64,000 nucleotides of DNA from Desulfoluna spongiiphila (GTDB lineage: Bacteria; Desulfobacterota; Desulfobacteria; Desulfobacterales; Desulfolunaceae). The stretch is taken from assembly GCF_900101345.1 (NCBI RefSeq), contig NZ_FMUX01000024.1, positions 1 to 64,000 on the forward strand, in the 5' to 3' direction. Both the position numbers and the translations under genes were made by a program. The notes below the pieces were generated by a model. It saw only the letters and a list, made by a program, of their open reading frames with translations. It made no database searches and had not been told where the DNA came from. Of the stretch, positions 49,530 to 59,049 are shown in pieces; positions within the stretch are counted from its first letter, which is position 1, and each line of letters opens with the position of its first letter.

Positions 49530-51246
49530 GGGTCACCCGCAGCACCTCTTCAAGGGTGGTCTCCCCCTTGAGGGCGCGATCGATGCCGTCCCGACGCAGG
49601 GTAATCATCCCCAGGTTCACGGCCTCGCCCTTGATCAGGTTGGCGTCCGAGGTTTTGACCATGATGCCCTTTAAGTGTTCATCCACCTCAAGGATCTCAA
49701 AGATGGCCATACGGCCCTTGTACCCGGTCTGGAAACACGCCTCGCATCCCACGGCCCGGTAGAAATTGCCTCTGCCCGCGCTCTCCATGTCAATCCCGGC
49801 CCGTTTTAAAAGCTCGGGGGCGGGGTGAAAGGGCTCTTTGCACAAGGGGCAGAGCTTGCGCACAAGGCGCTGGGCAACAACGGCCTTGATGGCCGATGAC
49901 AGGAGAAAGGGCTCGATACCGATGTCCACCAGACGGGTAATGGCGCTGGACGAATCATTGGTGTGAAGGGTGGAAAACACCAGGTGACCGGTGAGGGCGG
50001 ACTGAACGGCGATCTCGGCGGTTTCACGGTCACGGATCTCCCCCACCAGGATCACGTCCGGGTCCTGACGGACGATGGACCGCAGGCCCCTGGCAAAGGT
50101 GAGGTCGATCTTCCGGTTCACCTGAATCTGGCCGATCCCCTTGAGCTGGTATTCAATGGGGTCTTCAATGGTGATGATGTTCTTGTCCGGCGAGTTGATG
50201 GCCGAAATGATGGCATAAAGGCTGGTGGTCTTGCCGCTGCCCGTGGGCCCGGTGACCAGGATGATACCGTTGGGGTTCTTGATCAGGCGGCCGATGGTGG
50301 CATAGGTCTCTTCGCTCATGCCGAATTCGGACAGGGTGAGAAGGGAGCCCGACTTGTTCAGGAGTCGCATGACCACCCGCTCGCCGTAGGTGGTGGGTAC
50401 GGTGGAGACACGAATGTCCACGTCGTGCTCACCGATGCGCACATCGATACGCCCGTCCTGGGGGAGCCTTTTTTCCGCGATGTTGAGTTTGGCCATGACC
50501 TTGATACGGGAGACCAGGGCCGACTGGATCCAGCGCGGCGGGGTCAGCAAATCGTAGAGGATACCGTCCACACGATACCTGATTTTAAAACTGTCCTGGT
50601 AGGGTTCGATGTGGATATCGCTGGCCCTTGCCTTGATGGACTGGGAGATGATGTGGTTCACCAGCCGGATGATCTGGGACTCGCTGGTGTCGTCGAGGAG
50701 GTCGGCGGTCTCCTCCATGTCGGCCAGGATGTCGCTGCCGCTCTCCTCGATGTCCTGGACCAGCTCTTCGGCCGAGCCCCGGCTCATGTCGTAGAAGGTG
50801 TTGATGGCCGACAGAATCTGACCTCGCGGGGCCATGACCTTGGTGACGGGACCGCAGGCAAGACGCCGGACCAGGTCGTCCGCCGCCTGGAGGGCACAGG
50901 GATCGTTCATCACAAGACGTGCTTCGCCCTCCCCACCTTCGGGGACCAGGGGAACCATGTAATGTTTTTTCAAAAACTGAATGGGGATGGTCTCGGTGAA
51001 TCCCCCGTTCATGCCGGCGGTTTCTATGGTGTCCATGATCTCCATGGCATAGACCTCGGCAAGGACCGTCAAAAACTTGGTCTCACTCAGCACCTTGCGC
51101 TTCAGCAGCGCCTCCCCGTAATGAATGCCCTGGGTTTCCGCGTAGAGGAAGGCCTCTTCGAGGACGGCCTCCTCCACGTTGTACTTCGTGTGGATCAGCT
51201 CGGCCACCACCTTGCGGAAGGGGCTCACTGGCACAATGGGTATCAT
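49522..51246 (-). CDS. gspE: Type II secretion ATPase GspE
   Basis: 574 residues. The N-terminal MshE/GspE_N-type domain (FRKVVAELIHTKYNVEEAVLEEAFLYAETQGIHYGEALL) binds GspL. Walker A is GPTGSGKT (333-340), with Asp box ITIEDPIEYQLKGIGQIQVN and Walker B LRSIVRQDPDVILVGEIRD. The tetra-Cys zinc site has CPLC (465-468) and CEAC (500-503). It is the cytoplasmic hexameric motor of pseudopilus growth. The start overlaps the gspD stop, giving tight coupling. Confidence 0.96.
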   Translation of the reverse strand: MIPIVPVSPFRKVVAELIHTKYNVEEAVLEEAFLYAETQGIHYGEALLKRKVLSETKFLTVLAEVYAMEIMDTIETAGMNGGFTETIPIQFLKKHYMVPLVPEGGEGEARLVMNDPCALQAADDLVRRLACGPVTKVMAPRGQILSAINTFYDMSRGSAEELVQDIEESGSDILADMEETADLLDDTSESQIIRLVNHIISQSIKARASDIHIEPYQDSFKIRYRVDGILYDLLTPPRWIQSALVSRIKVMAKLNIAEKRLPQDGRIDVRIGEHDVDIRVSTVPTTYGERVVMRLLNKSGSLLTLSEFGMSEETYATIGRLIKNPNGIILVTGPTGSGKTTSLYAIISAINSPDKNIITIEDPIEYQLKGIGQIQVNRKIDLTFARGLRSIVRQDPDVILVGEIRDRETAEIAVQSALTGHLVFSTLHTNDSSSAITRLVDIGIEPFLLSSAIKAVVAQRLVRKLCPLCKEPFHPAPELLKRAGIDMESAGRGNFYRAVGCEACFQTGYKGRMAIFEILEVDEHLKGIMVKTSDANLIKGEAVNLGMITLRRDGIDRALKGETTLEEVLRVTHA

Positions 51247-53411
51247 TACTGTCCCCCTTCGGTACCCGTTGGCGCCACTGCTTCCGGTGCCTCACCGGAA
51301 GGCTGGACCCCGTTGCCCTCCGGGTCATCGTCGCCCTCCCCTTCATGGTCCGCGCCGAGGGTAATCACCGTCTCGGTTCGGTCCATTTCGGCCGAGGGTG
51401 TTTCCTTGGGAGCCTCGGCCTCCTCGGCCTGAGCCTTCTCTTCAGGCGCTTCCATCTCGACCGGCCCATCAGATCGGTGAGACTTCTCTTCAAGGGCCTT
51501 GTCTTCGGCCTCGTTGTAGAGCTTGATGTTGCCCTCGCGCAGGTCGTCGATGCGCTCGCGCTTGTCCACCATGATGTTCTCAGCGTCTGCCCTGCTGCTC
51601 ACCACCCTCGGGGTAAGAAAGACGTAGAGGTTGGTTCGGCTGTCCGTATCGGACCTGGAGGAGAAGAGATACCGAATCACGGGGATATCCCCCAGACAAG
51701 GGACCCTGTACTCCGTGGTATCCAGGCTCTTATCGATGAGACCGCCGATGACGATGGTGCTGTTGTCCTCCACCACCACGGTGGTGTCAACCTTCCGCTG
51801 CAGGGTGGTGGGCTGGGAGGTAACATCCCCGAAGACCCGGCTGGTCTCCTGAAAGATCTTGAGCCTCACCCTTTTGTCCTCACTCACCTGGGGCGTGATC
51901 TTCAAGGTGATGCCCACGTCCTTGTATTCAAACTGGTTGTACTCGCTGTCCCCGCTGCTGGACTGGGTGAGGTAGGGAATCTTGGACCCCACCACGATGC
52001 TGGCCTCTTCGTTGTCCAGGGTCAGGACCTGGGGGGTGGAGAGGATCTGAACGTTGGAGTCCTTTTTATAAGCCGTAATCAAGGCCCCGAGGGAGGGAAA
52101 CTTCACCCCGCCCACCTCAATGGCCTCGCTGAAGACGCCCAGGGAAAACCCGTTGGGAAACTTGCTCACCCCGTCGGTAGACGCCCCGCCAAGGTTCCCC
52201 AGATTGGAAAACCCGCTGCCCCCGTCAAATCCGCCGCCGTAAGCCGCATCTCGCCCGTTGATGGTGGTGTCGTTGCCCACGGTCCACTCCACGCCCAAGG
52301 CGCGGTCCGCGTCCACGTTCACCTCCATGATCAGGCACTCAATGTAGACCATCTTCCTGGGGATATCGAGCTTCTGGATAATCTCCTCAAGAATCACGAA
52401 ATCGCTCTTCTCGGCCATGATGATGAGGCTGTTGGTGGCCTTGTCCGCGATGATGTTCACCCGGTCCGAGGCGATGGCCGCCTTTTTCCCCTTGTCCCCG
52501 GAAGTGGTCTTGCTGGAGAGGTTCTGGAGCACCTTGGCCATGTCCTCTGAAAGGGCATTTTCAAGGTAGACCACGTGGATCCGCTCTTTGCCCCGGGGCA
52601 CTTCGCGGTCCAGCATCTTGACGAGCTTGATGATCTTTTCCGTGGAGCCCTTGCCCGCCAGGATGATAATGGTGTTGGTCCGCTCGTCGGGCACAAAGGT
52701 CGCCTTGGACGAGGCCTTGCTCTTGGAGTCCACCTTAAACACGTTGCTCAACAGGCTGGTGAGCTGACCGGCGTCGGCATACTCCAGGGGCAAAATGGAG
52801 ATCTCCTGCCCCACACCGGTGATGTCCACGCTGTCCACGATCTTCATCAGGCGGCTGATGTTGGAGGCAAGGTCCGTGATGATCAGGGTGTTGGTGGGCT
52901 TGTAGGCCATGATGGAGCTGTTGCGGGAGATCAAGGGGGCCAGCAGCTTTTTAAGTTCCGTGGGATCGGCGTACTTCAGGGGTACCAGCTGGGTGACGAT
53001 GTTGTCGGACCGGTCCGTGGCTTCGGACTTCAGCCGGGTGGCCACACTCTTTTTCTGGGCGTCCCGGGCCGGGACGATCTTCACCAGCGTCCCGGAGGGC
53101 ACTGCGGAAAAGCCGTAGACATCCAGCACGGACTCAAACACGTGGTAGGCCTCATCCACAGAGATCTGACCCGGTGAGATGACCGTCACCTTGCCGGTAA
53201 CCTTGCGGTCAATGATGAAGTTTTTTCCAGTCATCTCACTGACATACTTGATAAAGACCCGGATATCCACATCATTAAAATCGATGGAGACGGTCTCTTC
53301 GGCTGGGGCAGGTATCTGGGCCTCCTGGGCCTGGACCTGCGCCACCGGAAGCCATGCGAAAAGAATTCCTGCCAGTGCATATACCGCAAATCGTCTCATT
53401 GCCCTTTTCAT
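51246..53411 (-). CDS. gspD: Type II secretion outer-membrane secretin GspD
   Basis: 721 residues from MKRAMRRFAVYALAG; ATG 53411 is preferred over 53417 because an AAGGA site is then properly spaced. Signal peptide to about AQVQA. N0 domain (VSIDFNDVDIRVFIKYVSEMTGKNFIID), three N1-N3 repeats, and the secretin core with VEWTVGN, PQVLTLDNEEASIVVGSKIPY and RVRLKIFQETSRV...TTVVVEDNSTIVIGGLIDKS follow. It ends with an unusually long acidic tail of about 90 residues (DDLREGNIKLYNEAEDKALEEK to the end) rich in Glu, Pro and Ala in place of a classical S-domain. It forms the outer-membrane exit gate. Confidence 0.96.
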   Translation of the reverse strand: MKRAMRRFAVYALAGILFAWLPVAQVQAQEAQIPAPAEETVSIDFNDVDIRVFIKYVSEMTGKNFIIDRKVTGKVTVISPGQISVDEAYHVFESVLDVYGFSAVPSGTLVKIVPARDAQKKSVATRLKSEATDRSDNIVTQLVPLKYADPTELKKLLAPLISRNSSIMAYKPTNTLIITDLASNISRLMKIVDSVDITGVGQEISILPLEYADAGQLTSLLSNVFKVDSKSKASSKATFVPDERTNTIIILAGKGSTEKIIKLVKMLDREVPRGKERIHVVYLENALSEDMAKVLQNLSSKTTSGDKGKKAAIASDRVNIIADKATNSLIIMAEKSDFVILEEIIQKLDIPRKMVYIECLIMEVNVDADRALGVEWTVGNDTTINGRDAAYGGGFDGGSGFSNLGNLGGASTDGVSKFPNGFSLGVFSEAIEVGGVKFPSLGALITAYKKDSNVQILSTPQVLTLDNEEASIVVGSKIPYLTQSSSGDSEYNQFEYKDVGITLKITPQVSEDKRVRLKIFQETSRVFGDVTSQPTTLQRKVDTTVVVEDNSTIVIGGLIDKSLDTTEYRVPCLGDIPVIRYLFSSRSDTDSRTNLYVFLTPRVVSSRADAENIMVDKRERIDDLREGNIKLYNEAEDKALEEKSHRSDGPVEMEAPEEKAQAEEAEAPKETPSAEMDRTETVITLGADHEGEGDDDPEGNGVQPSGEAPEAVAPTGTEGGQ

Positions 53412-53441
53412 ACTCATCCTTGTCCGGTCCTTTTGGTGCTG

Positions 53442-54323
53442 CTATTCAATGGTATACTCAATGGTCTGAACCTGCCCCATCCGCTTGATCTCAATCTGAA
53501 CCTCGCTTGCCGACTTCAAATTCCCGTACAGGGCCATGGCGTCATCCACAGATTCGATCTTCTGTCCGTCCACCCCGATGATAACATCCCCGTTTCGAAT
53601 CCCCATCTTGCGGAAAATCGAATCGCTCTTGATGCCACTCACCGCCATGCCCTCGGGCTGGCCGTTGCGAAAGTGGGGCTTGATGCGGACATCCTTCATG
53701 AGGCTGCTGATATTCATCATGGCATCGTTGATGGTGTCCCGCTTCAGGTTCACCTTCTTCGTGATGGACGCCGCAGGCAGGCCCCTGCCATTACGGCTCG
53801 AAGCCCCGTTGCGGGGGGATGCCCCGGCGCCTTTGGCCGTCTCCATCATCAGCACCTCGTCCCGCCCCTTGTAGCTCACCACCACGCGATCCCGCAACAC
53901 CAGCTTGATCACAGCCTCCTGCACGCGGTCACCCACCTTGAACAAATCCTGTTTTCGAGAGACCTCGTCCTCGATAATGGCCCGGGTCACCGCGTCGCCG
54001 CCCCCTGAGATCGTTCCCCAGAGTTTCAGCCGAAGCCGCGTCTCAGCCAGGCTCTCCACATCGATGGCCGCGGCCTCCTTTTTCACCTCAGTGCCCGGAA
54101 CCACAAGGTCGAAGAGGTTTCGGGACAAAATCTCCTTGTAAAACTCCAGGGGTCTTTTCTGCCGCTGCGCGCCGGACTCCGTCAGGGCAACAGCCCCGCT
54201 GCCGCCGCTTTTCTCGGGCAACCCGATGCGCGATGTCACCCCCTGATAAAACAGGCCCACGGAAACCGCGGCGATGGCCGACAGGAGAAAAAGGTGCACG
54301 GCTGTAAATGCTCTGTCCGTCAT
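53442..54323 (-). CDS. gspC: Type II secretion protein GspC (PDZ type)
   Basis: 293 residues. Inner-membrane helix at 8-28 (AVHLFLLSAIAAVSVGLFYQGV), homology region KEILSRNLFDLVVPGTEVK...LRLKLWGTISGGGDAVTRAIIEDEVSRKQDLFKVGDRVQ that contacts the secretin, and a C-terminal PDZ domain (PEGMAVSGIKSDSIFRKMGIRNGDVIIGVDGQKIESVDDAMALYGNLKSASEVQIEIKR). It links platform and secretin and may help select substrates. It lies 30 bp before gspD and 10 bp after gspN. Confidence 0.94.
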   Translation of the reverse strand: MTDRAFTAVHLFLLSAIAAVSVGLFYQGVTSRIGLPEKSGGSGAVALTESGAQRQKRPLEFYKEILSRNLFDLVVPGTEVKKEAAAIDVESLAETRLRLKLWGTISGGGDAVTRAIIEDEVSRKQDLFKVGDRVQEAVIKLVLRDRVVVSYKGRDEVLMMETAKGAGASPRNGASSRNGRGLPAASITKKVNLKRDTINDAMMNISSLMKDVRIKPHFRNGQPEGMAVSGIKSDSIFRKMGIRNGDVIIGVDGQKIESVDDAMALYGNLKSASEVQIEIKRMGQVQTIEYTIE

Positions 54324-54333
54324 AACATCAACC

Positions 54334-55197
54334 TTATCTTAAGGAGACCCTGGGGTTTGAAAGGGTCCCGCTGATCCGAAGGGGAATACGCCCCCTTTTC
54401 AACAATTTCGGGTCCATGAGCATGGAAATGGGCAGGCGGTCGGAGAGCTCCTTGACAAAGCCGGGGTCGGGGTTCAGGGTGCCGCTGATGTTGATGCGGC
54501 TGGATTCCAGCCGGCTGGACAGGGAGAGGGTTCCCTTGAGTTCCGCGTCCACCTCGGTGCCTTCCACATGGATGCGGCTGAAGGTCACCTTGGGACCTGT
54601 GACCTCCACATCCACCTCAACGGAAGAAAAGCTGAGCTTTTCTATGGGAATAAGAGGGTCGTTGATCCCAACCGTCACGTTGGTCAGGATAAGCTGTCCC
54701 GTGCCCTGGGCCGCCTTGTCCCGGGTGAGATCCACGGAGCCGTCTCCCCGGCCGGACAGCGAGACATCCACGGGAAGCCGGTCTTTGAGAAGCGGCGTCA
54801 CCGTTGCAAGGTCCATCCCCTCCAGGCGCCCTTTGACCCGGGTCCACCGGCCGCTACCATACTGCACACGCGCATCGCCGGAGACCTTTCCACCGAAAAG
54901 CAGGGCCTTCATCCCGGCCCCGGGCTGTGAGGAGACCAGGGTCAGCAACAAAGGGGTGACCTTAATCTTCCGGGCCGTTACCGGAGGCAACTCCGGCAGG
55001 CTCAGGGCCATCCCCTTCACCGACAGCCCCAGGGGAAAGGCGGGGGACACGCCCTCCACATTGAGGGTGGCCGGGGCAAGCCGACGGTCGGCATGGGTCT
55101 CCATGAGGGCCTCGGCAAACTCGCCCGGGAACAGTACCCAGAGGAAAAAAAACAGGGACACCAGGGTCCAGAGGCCGTAGAGAAAAAAAGTCTTCAT
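54334..55197 (-). CDS. gspN: Type II secretion protein GspN
   Basis: 287 residues. Membrane helix at 5-25, then a periplasmic beta-strand protein of the GspN/AsmA-like type: APATLNVEGVSPAFPLGLSVKGMAL, GRLEGMDLATVTPLL, SLSGRGDGSVDLT, NISGTLNPDPGFVKEL, RIPLRISGTLSNPRVSLR. GspN is an accessory component found in a subset of type II systems, common in Deltaproteobacteria and Xanthomonas. Its place between gspC and gspM differs from the classical gspM-gspN end position. Confidence 0.88.
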   Translation of the reverse strand: MKTFFLYGLWTLVSLFFFLWVLFPGEFAEALMETHADRRLAPATLNVEGVSPAFPLGLSVKGMALSLPELPPVTARKIKVTPLLLTLVSSQPGAGMKALLFGGKVSGDARVQYGSGRWTRVKGRLEGMDLATVTPLLKDRLPVDVSLSGRGDGSVDLTRDKAAQGTGQLILTNVTVGINDPLIPIEKLSFSSVEVDVEVTGPKVTFSRIHVEGTEVDAELKGTLSLSSRLESSRINISGTLNPDPGFVKELSDRLPISMLMDPKLLKRGRIPLRISGTLSNPRVSLR

Positions 55198-55209
55198 CAG
55201 GAATCCATA

Positions 55210-55731
55210 TTATAAGGTCACGGTTTCGATGGATATCACCGCCGTCAGCAGCTTGCTCTTTTCAATGCGGGTCAGGGAGATCCCGCGGACCCGCACCAGG
55301 TCCCCTGCACTCTCTACCCGGTGGAGAAAGGCCGTCAGTTCGGCAATGGGAAGGTCCACCACCTTCATCTCCACCACGGAGAGACTCACCTTGCCGTCCC
55401 TGCTCTTCACCGATGAGGGTTTCATGTAACTTACCTTGGAGCGAATCCCCACGCCTCCGGCTACTTCGTCTAAAAAGGCGTAGAGGGTCTCCCCGGGTTT
55501 CAAGGCCGAAGAGCCTGCGGTGGTGGCTCCCCTGGCGGCGCGATACTCCCGGGCAAGGACCTCCATCTTCGTGAGTTCGGCTTTCCTGACCTCAAGGAGG
55601 CGCTGCTCCGTTGCGGAATTCCCGAACAGGGCAAGGACAAGGGCCCGGCTCCCCAGAATAAGGACCAGGGCAAGGGCAAGGGCCACGGCCCCTTTCTCCC
55701 GGATGCTCAACCGTTCAAACCACGCCATCAT
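55210..55731 (-). CDS. gspM: Type II secretion protein GspM
   Basis: 173 residues. MMAWFERLSIREKGAVALALALVLILGSRALVLAL gives the typical GspM start and membrane helix. A coiled-coil stretch follows (EVRKAELTKMEVLAREYRAARG) and then the ferredoxin-like periplasmic domain (TLYAFLDEVAGGVGIRSKVSYMKPSS...SVVEMKVVDLPIAELTAFLHRVE). It pairs with GspL in the inner membrane. ATGA overlap of 4 bp with gspL. Confidence 0.9.
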   Translation of the reverse strand: MMAWFERLSIREKGAVALALALVLILGSRALVLALFGNSATEQRLLEVRKAELTKMEVLAREYRAARGATTAGSSALKPGETLYAFLDEVAGGVGIRSKVSYMKPSSVKSRDGKVSLSVVEMKVVDLPIAELTAFLHRVESAGDLVRVRGISLTRIEKSKLLTAVISIETVTL

Positions 55732-57185
55732 AAGGCCTCCTCGCCCGATAGGGCTACCACCACCTTGAACTGGAACCGATCTCCCCCGCTCTCTTTGCTG
55801 GAAGAGGCGATGGTCACCCCGTCAATCAAGGGGCTCTTTTCCAGGGCGCCCTTCATGGTGTCGATGGCGCTGAAGTCTTCGGCAAGGCCTGAGACCGTCA
55901 ACTTGCCCTTGACCAGGGTCAATCGGGTAACGGTCACCTTCAGGTCTTTGGGAAGGCTGGTGGAAATGGCTTTTAAAATTTCAATGATCCGCACGCGGAC
56001 GGCTCCCTGCCCGGCATAGAGGGCCTCCTCCTTGGCCACCCTCACTTTCCCCTCCATGGATCGCAGGAGCACACCTGCAGAAGGGGCCCTTTTGTCCTCT
56101 GTAAAGGTGGAAAGGTAAAGATTTTTCATCTGCTGTTCCACGGCAGCCAGCTGGCGACTCGTGTCGTGGACGCCCAGCACGGACCGGACCACCAGAAGCA
56201 GGACCAGCACCAGGGCAAGGGCGCCCGTTGAGATGACCTGGCCTCTGTGCTTGGCGATGAACTCGGCCGGGGCAAATCCCTGCCGCCAGAACACAGGGTG
56301 TTTCCAGCCGGAAAGGGCCGAGCAGGCAACGGCAAGGGCTCCGTTGTAAGGTCCCTCAGCCCAAAGGGGTTTGACCTCCTCGTCAAGGACAGCGCCCGTG
56401 GCGGCAAGGAGACGGGCATGTTCCACGGGCAGCTCGCCCAGGGGGGTCGACAGGGACTCGGGGATCTCCTCCCATCCGGCCACCAGGATCTTTTCGGGGG
56501 CCAGCCACTGCGCCTCGCATTCGGCCAGGGCCACCAGGGTCTGCCAGACCTCCCGGGTCAGGACATCAAGGCCGTCCCCCTTCTCGGGCAGGGCAAAATA
56601 GCGTAAAAACATCACCTTTCTCTCAAACACCACCGACAGGGTGCAAGAGGAGTTCACCCGCCTCAGGGTAAAGAAAAAGGCATCTTCGTTCCGTGCCAGG
56701 ATCAGGGCCGAAGCCACGGCGGACGGCGCCAGGACCATGGGCTCCATGCCCAGGCTCTTGAGCTGGACCCGGCGGCGTTCCAGGTTCTCTTCCTGACCGA
56801 TGAGGGCCAGGATGTCGGAATCCCCTTCCCCTGCCACCCGGCTCTCCCAGGTGATGCGCAGGTCTTCAAGGGGCTCAAGCAGGGTGGGTTCCAGCTCAAA
56901 GGGCAGGGCCTTGTCGATGGTTTTCGGGTCCCGAAAGGGCAGGCGCACGCGGCGGATCACCATCTCATCGGCAGGCAGGACAACGGCCACCTTCTCACCC
57001 CGGTCCGTGAGGGAGCGATTCAACGCAGCCAGGAGCTCTGCGTCATCGACGGAAGCCCCCGCATCGGAGGCGAGGTCCCTGCGGGCCACGCGGCTGCACG
57101 CCGTCACCCGCATGGCTCCGGCCTGACGATCCACCGTAACGGCGGTGGCCCCTTCCTCCGTGATCTCTATTCCCGTTAATTTCAC
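55728..57185 (-). CDS. gspL: Type II secretion protein GspL
   Basis: 485 residues. The cytoplasmic actin-like (PilM/GspL) domain includes VAVVLPADEMVIRRVRLPFRDPKTIDKALPFELEPTLLEPLEDLRITW and VLVAGWEEIPESLSTPLGELPVEHA. A membrane helix at about 314-333 follows, then the ferredoxin-like periplasmic domain (VRVRIIEILKAISTSLPKDLKVTVTRLTLVKGKLTVSGLAEDFSAIDTMKGALEKSPLIDGVTIAS). It anchors GspE to the membrane. The 90-bp gap to gspK upstream holds no gene. Confidence 0.92.
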   Translation of the reverse strand: MKLTGIEITEEGATAVTVDRQAGAMRVTACSRVARRDLASDAGASVDDAELLAALNRSLTDRGEKVAVVLPADEMVIRRVRLPFRDPKTIDKALPFELEPTLLEPLEDLRITWESRVAGEGDSDILALIGQEENLERRRVQLKSLGMEPMVLAPSAVASALILARNEDAFFFTLRRVNSSCTLSVVFERKVMFLRYFALPEKGDGLDVLTREVWQTLVALAECEAQWLAPEKILVAGWEEIPESLSTPLGELPVEHARLLAATGAVLDEEVKPLWAEGPYNGALAVACSALSGWKHPVFWRQGFAPAEFIAKHRGQVISTGALALVLVLLLVVRSVLGVHDTSRQLAAVEQQMKNLYLSTFTEDKRAPSAGVLLRSMEGKVRVAKEEALYAGQGAVRVRIIEILKAISTSLPKDLKVTVTRLTLVKGKLTVSGLAEDFSAIDTMKGALEKSPLIDGVTIASSSKESGGDRFQFKVVVALSGEEAL

Positions 57186-57275
57186 GCGTAACCGTTCCTT
57201 ATTCTAATCCATGCCGGTCCGCCAACCAAGGCGACCGGCCCATAGGTGATGTCAACCATGCCCGCTGCGGGCTTT

Positions 57276-58376
57276 TTAAGCGCCCGTCTCCTGCCAGGAC
57301 AAAACGATAAATGAGTCGCCATCGCGCCTCACCACGGCACGAACCCCAACCCGGATGCCGTCGTCAACGGCCGTGGCCGTGATGGCAAAAACGTTGGAGT
57401 CGGTGCGGATCATCGCTTTTTTTATCCCGTTGTTTTCACACCCGGGGCAGGTGTTGTACCACTCCCCGTCCAGGGCGTGGGAAAACTCTTCCTCGCCTTT
57501 GTCGACCCGGTACTCCACCATGGCGGTGGCCACCATCTCCCGCTCCATGGGCGAGAGCGTCTTGGGCATCAGGGCAAAGAGCACCGGGAGCTCGGCGGTG
57601 TTGATATTGATCCGGCCCGGAAAGGTAAAGCGCCGGACCGTGTCGCCGTCATCTTTGACGTTGGCAGGCTCCTCGCCGTGGACCGTCAGCAGGTCCTTCA
57701 GGCGGTACCCGGCCTCTTCCCGGTTCAGCATGGCCTCGTCAATGCCCTTGATGCGCGCCATCTCGTCGATGTGGCGCAGGGGCCCGTTGCCGCAGGGGTA
57801 AGGGATCTCCAGGTTGAGGTAGTGGTCGTCCTCGGCCCCGGACAGGCCCGTGGTCTCATCGCCGTCCCCGTCATCAAGCCAGTCCTTCATGGCGTTGATG
57901 ATCGCCACGTTCTCCCCGAGGCTGTCCAGGGTCTCATCGCTCTTGTTCACGACCTCAAAAAAACGATCCCACAGCTTTTTCTGATCGTTGTTGAAATCTT
58001 TTGCCTCGGGATACGTCACCAGGGCATTGACCTGGACCTTACCCAGCTCGTCGGCAATGGAAAGGTCGAGCTGCCCACGGTCAAAGGACATGGCCGAGAT
58101 GAACTCCTTTAGCTTCTCCTCGTCGGCCCAATCCTCCTGCACGGTGTCGGTGCCCCCCTTCTTGCCGTCGGCAGAGAGAAAGGCCATGCCGATATGCACC
58201 CCGGACACGGCCGTGGCCCGAAGCTCCGAGGCGGTGGAGGCGTGGCTGGCTGCCACAAGCTCCTGGCGTGCGTGACGGCTGGTTTCAAACACCAGCACGA
58301 ACAGGGCCAGCATCATGGAGAGGGTGGCCAGAAGCACCACCCCGTTCTCGTTGGAAAGAGGGCCTCTGCTACCCAT
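57276..58376 (-). CDS. gspK: Type II secretion minor pseudopilin GspK
   Basis: 366 residues. The prepilin segment is NENG-VVLLATLSMMLALFVLVF; as usual for GspK the Glu at +5 is missing, which suits a tip subunit. The large globular part contains the SAM-like T2SK region (AIINAMKDWLDDGDGDETTGLSGAEDDHYLNLEIPYPCGNGPLRHIDEMARIKG) and a CPGCENNG motif near the C-terminus. It caps the pseudopilus with GspI and GspJ. It overlaps gspJ by 8 bp. Confidence 0.94.
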   Translation of the reverse strand: MGSRGPLSNENGVVLLATLSMMLALFVLVFETSRHARQELVAASHASTASELRATAVSGVHIGMAFLSADGKKGGTDTVQEDWADEEKLKEFISAMSFDRGQLDLSIADELGKVQVNALVTYPEAKDFNNDQKKLWDRFFEVVNKSDETLDSLGENVAIINAMKDWLDDGDGDETTGLSGAEDDHYLNLEIPYPCGNGPLRHIDEMARIKGIDEAMLNREEAGYRLKDLLTVHGEEPANVKDDGDTVRRFTFPGRININTAELPVLFALMPKTLSPMEREMVATAMVEYRVDKGEEEFSHALDGEWYNTCPGCENNGIKKAMIRTDSNVFAITATAVDDGIRVGVRAVVRRDGDSFIVLSWQETGA

Positions 58377-59049
58377 CCACGGCCTCCTTTCGAAGGCTGC
58401 GCAACGGGAATAGGGCCTCTGCGGACCGTCCCGAGGCTCCTTCCCGGGAAAGGCTCACCTTAACGGCCACGGGGGTGGCCCGGCCGTAGGTGTCGCTGTC
58501 GGAGTCCCAGGTCTCCTGCTCCTGCCCCTCGGCATCCAGGCAGACCACCTGAAAGGCTGTCACCCGGGTCATCATCACCGGATGGCCCGAAGCCGGTTCA
58601 AAGGGATCATGGAAAAAAAGGCGATCAGAGCGCCTGAGCCGAAGCTCCCCCTTCTCTTCCGTGATGAAATAGACCACCTCGGCAATGCCCCCGAGGGAGC
58701 TCTCCCCAAAGGGAAGATGGTTTAAGGTGGTGAACCGGAGCACACTCACTTCCTCCCCGCCCACGGTCTCCCGGGCCAGGGTAAAGCGATAGGGGTCCGG
58801 CTCGTCCGTGGAGTCCCCGGGGCTGAACAGGGGGGCCTGATCCACGTAGAGGCCCTCCAGGTCCCGGCCCATCCAGCGGATCGCCTCCCCCAGGGCCAGG
58901 TTGTCGTCCCCGCTCTCCTCAAGGCGATGGGCCCCGTTGGAGAGCTGGCTGAAGGCCGTGCCAAGGGTGGCCATCACAAGCCCCATGATGGTGACGGCCA
59001 CAACAACCTCCATCAGGGTAAAGCCTTTATCACCCGCGATACCCCTCAC
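58369..59049 (-). CDS. gspJ: Type II secretion minor pseudopilin GspJ
   Basis: 226 residues. The class III signal DKG-FTLMEVVVAVTIMGLVMATLGTAF has Glu at +5. The C-terminal part carries the GspJ beta-sheet (DNLALGEAIRWMGRDLEGLYV, VSVLRFTTLNHL, GIAEVVYFITEEKGELRLRRSDRLF). ATGA overlap of 4 bp with gspI upstream. Confidence 0.93.
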   Translation of the reverse strand: MRGIAGDKGFTLMEVVVAVTIMGLVMATLGTAFSQLSNGAHRLEESGDDNLALGEAIRWMGRDLEGLYVDQAPLFSPGDSTDEPDPYRFTLARETVGGEEVSVLRFTTLNHLPFGESSLGGIAEVVYFITEEKGELRLRRSDRLFFHDPFEPASGHPVMMTRVTAFQVVCLDAEGQEQETWDSDSDTYGRATPVAVKVSLSREGASGRSAEALFPLRSLRKEAVDG

